DNA of 64,000 nucleotides from Macrophomina tecta (taxonomy: Eukaryota > Ascomycota > Dothideomycetes > Botryosphaeriales > Botryosphaeriaceae), in contig JAKSGN010000043.1 in the NCBI GenBank assembly GCA_024180945.1, positions 1,922,001 through 1,986,000 of the forward strand, written 5' to 3'. A program made the translations under genes and the position numbers. The notes under the pieces were generated by a model. That model had not been told where the DNA came from. It did no database searches and worked only from the letters and a program-made list of their open reading frames with translations. Below, one piece after another: positions 57,845-64,000 of this stretch. Every line of letters starts with the position of its first letter. Position 1 is the stretch's first letter.

Positions 57845-57865
57845 ATTGAATTGATTGCCACCCTG
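57845..57865 (-). repeat. Right terminal inverted repeat
   Basis: Perfect 21-bp reverse complement of the left end; the last bases are CCACCCTG. Confidence 0.95.
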
Positions 57866-60800
57866 CCCATGACAGATTAGGGCTATTGCGGTGGTGCCGA
57901 AATTGTGGAAAGGCTTTGATTGGCTACCGAAACCGTCCGATGAGTAGTGAAGACTGGGTGACCTCATAGTAACCATGGCAAAGTGCCTGTCCATGCCTTG
58001 AATTGTCTGCAGTACGCCGTGATAGGATCTCGGTGGTATCCTGTTGCCTTCCGAAATACCTTCTGAAGTCCACCGCCGGTCGTAATGATGCAGACGGGAC
58101 CCACACCCCCATGTGTAGCTCCCAACCTCTGCGCCTTTGCGCCACCGTGCCCTTGACTAGCGAGCCATTGTGTGCAGGCCGGCGACCCGCTTTCCGTTCC
58201 TGCCCCTTGTTACCTATTTTCCTGCCGTAACGTCCATCACGCTGCGGGAACAGCCCGACGTAGTGCAGTACCTACTGGATCCTGCGGACATACCAAAGCC
58301 CTGACAGCCTAGTCAGGGTACTGTGAGCCTGGTACTAACCTATCCTCTGTCGATATGCTTCAATCAAGACCAGCGTTGGGCTCGCAGATGAAGTGCCACC
58401 AGACCCGCCCGCACCGACGTCCCTCCGGGCAACGAATATTCACAAGAAACGAAGACCGGGGTCGCTGAAACGAATCAACCAGGGTATATGAGGCTGATGG
58501 GATGAAGCCGCATGGCCTGATGCTGTTACACAGCATTTTTATTATGCGTGCGCGTCAGAGCACAAGTGCAGGCGCCAAAGCCGTTGGGAGGCGACAGGGA
58601 CGCGCGGACAGATAATCAGAAAAGATGGACTCTCACGCCGTCCAAAGATGAAGGGTCGGTTCTGGTTAGCTTAGCGGCGAATCTTTCTTTCTTTCCCCCC
58701 TTTTTTTTACGTGGTTTCGAGACGCGCACCGAGAGATCGGATTGGGAGGGTTGTTGCCCCAGCTTCCCTTGTGCAGCCGCACGGCAGCAGCATGCATGAC
58801 TCTTTTTTGCACGCCGCGGGAACGCGGCTGGCGTTACACTTTTCTCTCCGCTGCGATACATGTGTGATTCTTGTTCTACCCGAAGGTATGGGCAGGTAAG
58901 TGAGGGGGAGGGGCGGTGCGGTGGGAGAAGTGCGAGAGTGTAGGGGATACGGTACTATTTCATTGCTTCGAATGTCTTCTTAATTTTTCTTTTTTGTCCA
59001 AGTGCGAAATCATCACTGCGTCCTCTTATTGCGTCTTCAATGGAGATCTGATGATACCCATCTATGGAAGAGCATCAGCGGCGGTAACAGTGGAAAAAGT
59101 CATCCGATGCCGGCCATGGTGGTATCAAGACGCTTTCCCTCAGCCAGTGCGGAGGTTTCGGGATGAGGCTAATGCTCCAGTGGAATGAAGCGTTACACTA
59201 CCGCGCGGATGCCGATCGAGCCGTAGCTGCTCTGTGGATATCGAAGGCTCAGGTGACTGAAATCCTCGAATGGTGACTTAATTACAACTCAGTCGGTTGT
59301 CTAGTATTGCAATGAGCATCAAGCAGACTCTTTGAATATAGTACCTAGGAATACTGGGATATACGCACAATGCGCCTGAACGAAGGAATTCTCATGATGG
59401 CACAGCATGATCAAGAAGAGTTCAGCGAGTACGCATACAGCACTAGTTCTTCTGCTCGGAGGCGAACTACCTCATACCTAACCCGAGCAACTTTCCCTAA
59501 CTTACTAAGTGAAGCCAGAATAGCAGCACAAGCTCTAGCCACCGCATTACCAGAACGCAGGTTCTAGAGCTGAAGTCCGCTCCAGCAGATCTGCAGCCAA
59601 CGATGAGCACCTGACATTCACGAGAATCATCATCTGCCCTTAAGAAGTAAGGAGAAGCGTTGTCGATGCTTACAGCGCGGAAAAGCTGCACCAATGGCGC
59701 ATCAGCACCGGGACTCGTCGTGAATGTGGCCATCCGCACTGCAGGCGCCAGCGCAACGTCATTCAGTGGCTGTAGCGGGCTTCATGCTCCTCCCCTGGTC
59801 TCACTAGTTGATCTGGTAGACCCTTATCTTCCGTTTTATGTACGTAAATGAGGCTGAGTGCATACATCAGGGGTGCTGATCGCTGACAAGGGTGGAAACC
59901 GGGAAGGCTCGCCTCTGCAGGCGTCCGTTCGTATGTACAATAGACAATGATTCTGCAGACGTTCAACCAATCACCTGCGGTGAAGATTTACCAGCTCTGG
60001 CTACGATTAAAAGTACTATGACTTATCTCGCGCATGTAGCATCATCAATTATATGCAGGGGTAGTTAGTGCACAAGGACCATTCCGAACAACAAGACGGC
60101 AGTCACAGTGTAAGAGCCAAGAATATGGGTATGGGAGAACCGTTCTGAGCAGCGGTGCGGCAGACAATATAAGTGCATGTTCGTAAACTACTCTACTAAT
60201 CTCTGGGGGAAGCCTACGGTGGACTCATATACTGTTTAGGCTGCGCTTTGTTCTGAAATGTGTTCGTTGGCGACATATGCTGTGGTATCTGTAGTTTTCG
60301 ATTGGTTGACACCAGGAGTACGAACATCGACCGCTGCAGCATGCAAGACTGTTTCGGGATGCTGCTTCCCGTTGATGACTGAGATCATGTCAGGGTAAAT
60401 CCGAACAAATGACCGGGCTGTCTGATGCACGGACTGATGCGGCTTCTGGGTATCCTACCGCTCATCACTGTGCGTCGCACGAAAGTCTCCCGAGAGGGCT
60501 TGTCCTGGAAATTTGGCTTACTGCAGCTCATCGCAACTTCAGTTGCAGTGCAATTAAGAAAATAGCGGGCGACTTTCGTCGGATTCAGCCGTATGAGGAT
60601 CCAAGTACTCATGGTATGTGCGTGTAGTTGCATTAGTGTACCGCCGAAGAACCTTTCGCTGCAGACAAGGGGTCCCAGGTCGGCGAACTGCATGACACAT
60701 CATACTCTTCAGATCCGCCCCTTGCGCATATTTGGTAGAGCAGGGCATCAATCGGACCTGGAAGCCGATGGTTGTATTGACTTCAGCTCCGTGACGCACG

Positions 60801-63195
60801 GCAGACTGCTCATGCACATTTTTTTTTTTCATGCCGACGCTTTGTTCACTCGCAGATGCAGACGCCAAGGAGATAGATATTTTTTGGGAATCTGTATGGT
60901 AACTTGAACTCAGTGAAGCGTCCTTTAGATTACATTGCGAAGGTTACAACCCCATACCCTGTTTCCGAACACTACAGACGGGCAGGCGCACACTCCAGCA
61001 TATCCGCCCGACTCGCCAAAAGCTGGAGGCAACGATATAAAGTAATATAGTACCGATGAGTGGATTGATTGGGGTCGCCTCCATGCCTTGACGACGTTAG
61101 AATCAACTATTCCTTTTGGGAAATTGAACTGATCGTCCGAGCGTAGACACCATTGATATTTGAAAACAATTACGTCCGTATGACTGCTTCGACTCTCCCT
61201 ACGGGTTTGTTTCCGGAGGCGCAAATTCAATACCCCAATCGTTCCATATGGCAGGATGTCGCTGATATCTCTCAGCGTACTCTGCCGGAAGGTGTGTTGA
61301 TTCAGGAGGTAAAATTGAATCATCTAGTATGACCAAGTGATTGGCTATTGGAGACCAGTGCCTACGTACAACTTTAATGTTGCTTTGATAAGGAAGAGTA
61401 ATTGCTGAGCAAAGAAATGAGCATTGCAAAAGTAAGTGACAGTGATATGTACTCGGACTTCAAGCTGATACGGACGCCATGATGAGCCAAAATGAGCACG
61501 AGACGGGTTTTGAAAGCCTCAAATGGGTTGCACATTATTCATATCCCCTTTGGCAGAATAAAACGCCTGTGCCAGCTCAGTGATGAATAGTCTCAACAAA
61601 TTACGACTGATTTTGAGATGTCGCACCCGTCATGTCTGCCAGCGTCGTTCAGGCACTTCGATATTTCAAGAGGCTGGTGGTGTCTCAAGAACCAGTGCTT
61701 GGGACAAGGCAAAGAGAGAGAGAGAGAGAGGCTGCCTTCTTTTGAGGGGTGGGGAGGGAGGACGAAGAGGCAGGTTTTGACTGCAACATGAAAACAGAGA
61801 TAATGGCGGCCCGCGTAGTCGACTTGCAGAGGACGGCTGGCTGCATCAACGCGCGATTGATGCGAGTAGATAAGGAGTCGTATGCAAGTCGCTAATGCTT
61901 GCCCGAGCGGTGGTTGGTGATGGCTGCTGCGTTAGCGCCTGTGCAAATGCATCCTCCGAGCCGGACCAAGAAGCCCTCAATAGCCGTCGCACCCGGCGCG
62001 AAGCGCCATGTTGCGCCGCAAGTAAAAGAGATAGGCGCGCAAGCGCTCGATTAGCCTGCAAGGGATGGAGGGCGGCGGTTGTTGAGACGGAAGTAGCGCG
62101 ATGAGCACCAGCAATGGCTTGGCGCGACGGAACAAGGCCGAGCGAAAGTCTTCCAGCGCGCAGAAACTCCAGCCAAGCCACCGAGAGGGCAACGGGACTC
62201 GGGCTGCTGGAGAAGAAGCGCAGCACGCGAGAGCCGCGGATAACGCGAACGGCCGGCAACCCGGTCGTCGGGCCTTCAGGGCATCGCGTCCGTTGGCGGA
62301 CAGCGCTCAGGAGCGGGGGGACGGGAGCGTATGACGCCCAAGGGGGGCAATGGCGGCTGCAGGTGCTGCAAGGCAGCGGGTGTGATGGGTGACGTGATGC
62401 GCAGTCGTGGTGGACAAGGCCAAGGGCGGGCCGCCTGCGCGCGTTCGCATGCGGCTGACTAAGCGCCCAAGATGCCAAAAGGAACAAGCAAGCGCAAGAG
62501 CAACGGCCGCCCACCGCTTGTGTGGGCTTGTTTGCCCGTCCAGGAACATGAAACGCGCGGATGCTGCGGAGCCCGGGCCTTTCCTCCTTCTCCATCTCGT
62601 TTCCTGCCCGAGACGCCCCCCTGCGATTCATGCCGCCGCCGCAAACCACCGTGAGCTGGACAGCTCGTTTCCCTTCGGACCTTTCGTCAAGCCTCGGGAG
62701 ACGCGCAGGCTGCCCCGTACTTGGCCTCCTTGGCTCGCCCTCCTTCGCGGACGTACACACCCGCTGTCCATCGTGTGGCTTGCCGGTGCTCTGGGGTAAT
62801 TCTGCGGAGAAGCAGCTATTTGTCCACCAATGGCCCGCGCCGCCACGCCGGGGCACGGCACCGTCCAGCAGAGGCGGATGCGGAGACGACAGCGCCATTG
62901 CGGAGAGGCGAGCCCCCTCGTTGGAGCGCCCGTCCGCCCGCCTTACTCGTTGCGGTTTAACCGCTAACGGAAGAGCATATCGAACTGTGCTTTTCCATCT
63001 GCCGGGCTCGCTGGCCCAGGGGCCCTGACTTGCGAGTACATGTCAACCACGCACCACACGGATAAACCAGCGCCTCGAGGGAAATTATGGCCACCCTGCT
63101 CCGTGGGCATCTATAAAAAAAAAACTCCCCGCGACCCGCTTAGCCTGCCTTCGCCCGACACATCGCCGCTCTTTCTCTTGCAATTGTCGCCCAAG
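57866..63195. other. Long stretch without a supported gene
   Basis: 5.3 kb from the right end of the transposon to the polygalacturonase start. 57.9-61.8 kb has short, stop-rich frames on both strands. 61.8-63.1 kb is GC-rich and open in several frames (the longest, 61846-62898 minus, is Arg/Ser/Pro-rich without any domain). An AG microsatellite lies at 61713-61730. No tRNA or RNA gene was recognised. Confidence 0.5.
63112..63118 (+). promoter_or_regulatory. TATA box of polygalacturonase gene
   Basis: TATAAAA, 78 bp before the start codon and followed by a short pyrimidine-rich leader. Confidence 0.6.
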
Positions 63196-64000
63196 ATGAT
63201 TTTCGGTGGAGCTGCTGCTGTCTTGCTCCTCAACGCTGCCGCGTCCCTGGCCTCCCCCACCGCCCACCATGCCCAGCACTCGGCGAAGCGCGCCTCAGTC
63301 TCTGTAGGCCCGCAGCCCGCCTACAGGCCCCTGCCAGCCTCGCCTGCTCGCAACAAGACCTGTGTCGTTCCCGCGTCTGGCGACGGCTCCGATGACGGCC
63401 CTGCCATCCTGGAGGCTTTCCAGAGCTGCAGCCCCGGCGGCAGCGTGGTTCTCTCTGCGAACACGACCTATACCGTCGGAACTGCATTGGACCTGACCTT
63501 CCTTAAGCATGTCGATTGGGGTGAGTTTGAACCATTCTCCTCACAGGACCACCCCCCAAAAAAATAAAATAAAAGAGAGAGAGAGAGAGACAGAGAGACA
63601 GAGCAGGAGCCAAGAGCAGGAAAGAGTGGCACATCCAACCACAGCCAACCAGCGACCATCTCTCACAAGCATCCACTGACCGATCTCCCAACAGTTATCG
63701 AGGGCACCCTCCAATTCACCAACGACACCGACTACTGGCAAGCCAACGCCTTCAAGCAAGTCTTCCAGAACGCGACGACCTTCTTCCAGCTGGGTGGCGA
63801 GGACGTCAACGTGTACGGTGGCGGCACGCTCGACGGCAACGGGCAGGTGTGGTACGACCTGTATGCCAAGGACATCTACATCCTGCGGCCCATCCTCTTC
63901 GGCACCATCGGCCTGAAGGGCGGCTCCATCAGCGGGCTCAAGCTGCGCTACAGCCCGCAGTGGTACAACCTGGTGGCCAACAGCACAGACGTCGTCTTCT
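63196..64000 (+). CDS. Secreted GH28 polygalacturonase, 3'-truncated by window end
   Basis: Exon 1 63196-63520, intron 63521-63694 (174 nt, with a GA microsatellite), exon 2 63695 to the window edge. A signal peptide (about 1-18, [15 protein letters not shown]) is followed by a short propeptide with a KR. GH28 beta-helix features follow: [48 protein letters not shown] rebuilt across the splice, [16 protein letters not shown] and LRYSPQWYN. The spacing resembles exo-acting polygalacturonases that release galacturonic acid from pectin. The catalytic Asp residues lie beyond the window, so activity class and completeness cannot be judged. Like the GH12 gene, it points to growth on plant cell walls. 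Confidence 0.9.
63574..63600 (+). repeat. GA/CAGA microsatellite inside polygalacturonase intron
   Basis: A GA run at 63574-63590 continues into a CAGAGAGACA stretch. It helps explain why this intron is longer than its neighbours. Confidence 0.85.

Larger units (their letters stand above)
55006..57865 (-). mobile_element. Complete hAT-superfamily DNA transposon (2,860 bp)
   Basis: It is bounded by 21-bp perfect terminal inverted repeats beginning CAGGGTGGCAATCAATTC, a hAT-like terminus. It encodes one intact transposase and has subterminal arrays of short TGAT-type repeats at both ends. The 8-bp target duplication expected of hAT is not seen: ATTCGCCT flanks the left end and CCCATGAC the right. 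The intact coding frame suggests recent activity, while the missing duplication suggests a rearrangement after insertion or recombination between two copies. Confidence 0.93.

Noticed and set aside
59497..59739. Short frame with CQVLIVGCRSAG resembling an FAD-binding start
   Set aside because: Too short, lacks a proper GxGxxG and any downstream flavin motif; likely chance.
61846..62898. 350-codon minus-strand frame
   Set aside because: Arg/Ser/Pro-rich with no motif, in a GC-rich segment where several frames are open at once.

Overview
The window is nuclear DNA from a filamentous ascomycete (Pezizomycotina). Genes are monocistronic on both strands and most are cut by short GT-AG introns of about 50-90 nt with CTNAC-like branch sites. 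Families that are typical of this group are present: Zn2Cys6 regulators, GH12 and GH28 secreted hydrolases, a Pth11-like rhodopsin-fold membrane protein, an NCS1 permease and a fused TRP5-type tryptophan synthase. I cannot name the species. Every gene model below was spliced by hand from frame, splice consensus and family knowledge; none was checked by search.

Layout. 0-31 kb is ordinary gene-sparse euchromatin: a partial acidic-repeat protein, DOM34/pelota, an NCS1 nucleobase permease, a 72-aa conserved-looking protein, nicotinamidase (PNC1), a secretory LicD-type protein, an aldo/keto reductase with a damaged 5' end, the KDEL receptor ERD2 with a long acidic tail, a secreted GH12 endoglucanase, a 955-aa propeller-like protein ending in a CaaX box, and a secreted polyamine oxidase. 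31-38 kb carries a 3-hydroxyacyl-CoA dehydrogenase fused to a beta-propeller, a class A FAD monooxygenase, an alpha/beta hydrolase and a small Zn2Cys6/AT-hook protein.

40.9-52.4 kb is the most interesting part: a TRP5-like tryptophan synthase, a 727-aa Zn2Cys6 regulator, kynureninase and indoleamine 2,3-dioxygenase facing each other across a 381-bp promoter, and 2,3-dihydroxybenzoate decarboxylase. Together they read as a tryptophan -> kynurenine -> anthranilate -> 2,3-dihydroxybenzoate -> catechol route. The TRP5-like protein has an intact beta (TrpB) half, but its alpha (TrpA) half has lost the three phosphate-binding loops. It may therefore convert free indole plus serine to tryptophan, making the locus a candidate indole-to-catechol disposal system. 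Six CCG triplets at an exact 6-bp period lie upstream of the TRP5-like gene, and five lie in the kynureninase/dioxygenase promoter.

53.6-57.9 kb holds a 5'-truncated rhodopsin-fold membrane protein gene directly abutting a complete hAT transposon (perfect 21-bp terminal inverted repeats, intact 748-aa transposase, no visible target-site duplication). 57.9-63.1 kb has no gene I can support. The window ends inside a GH28 polygalacturonase.
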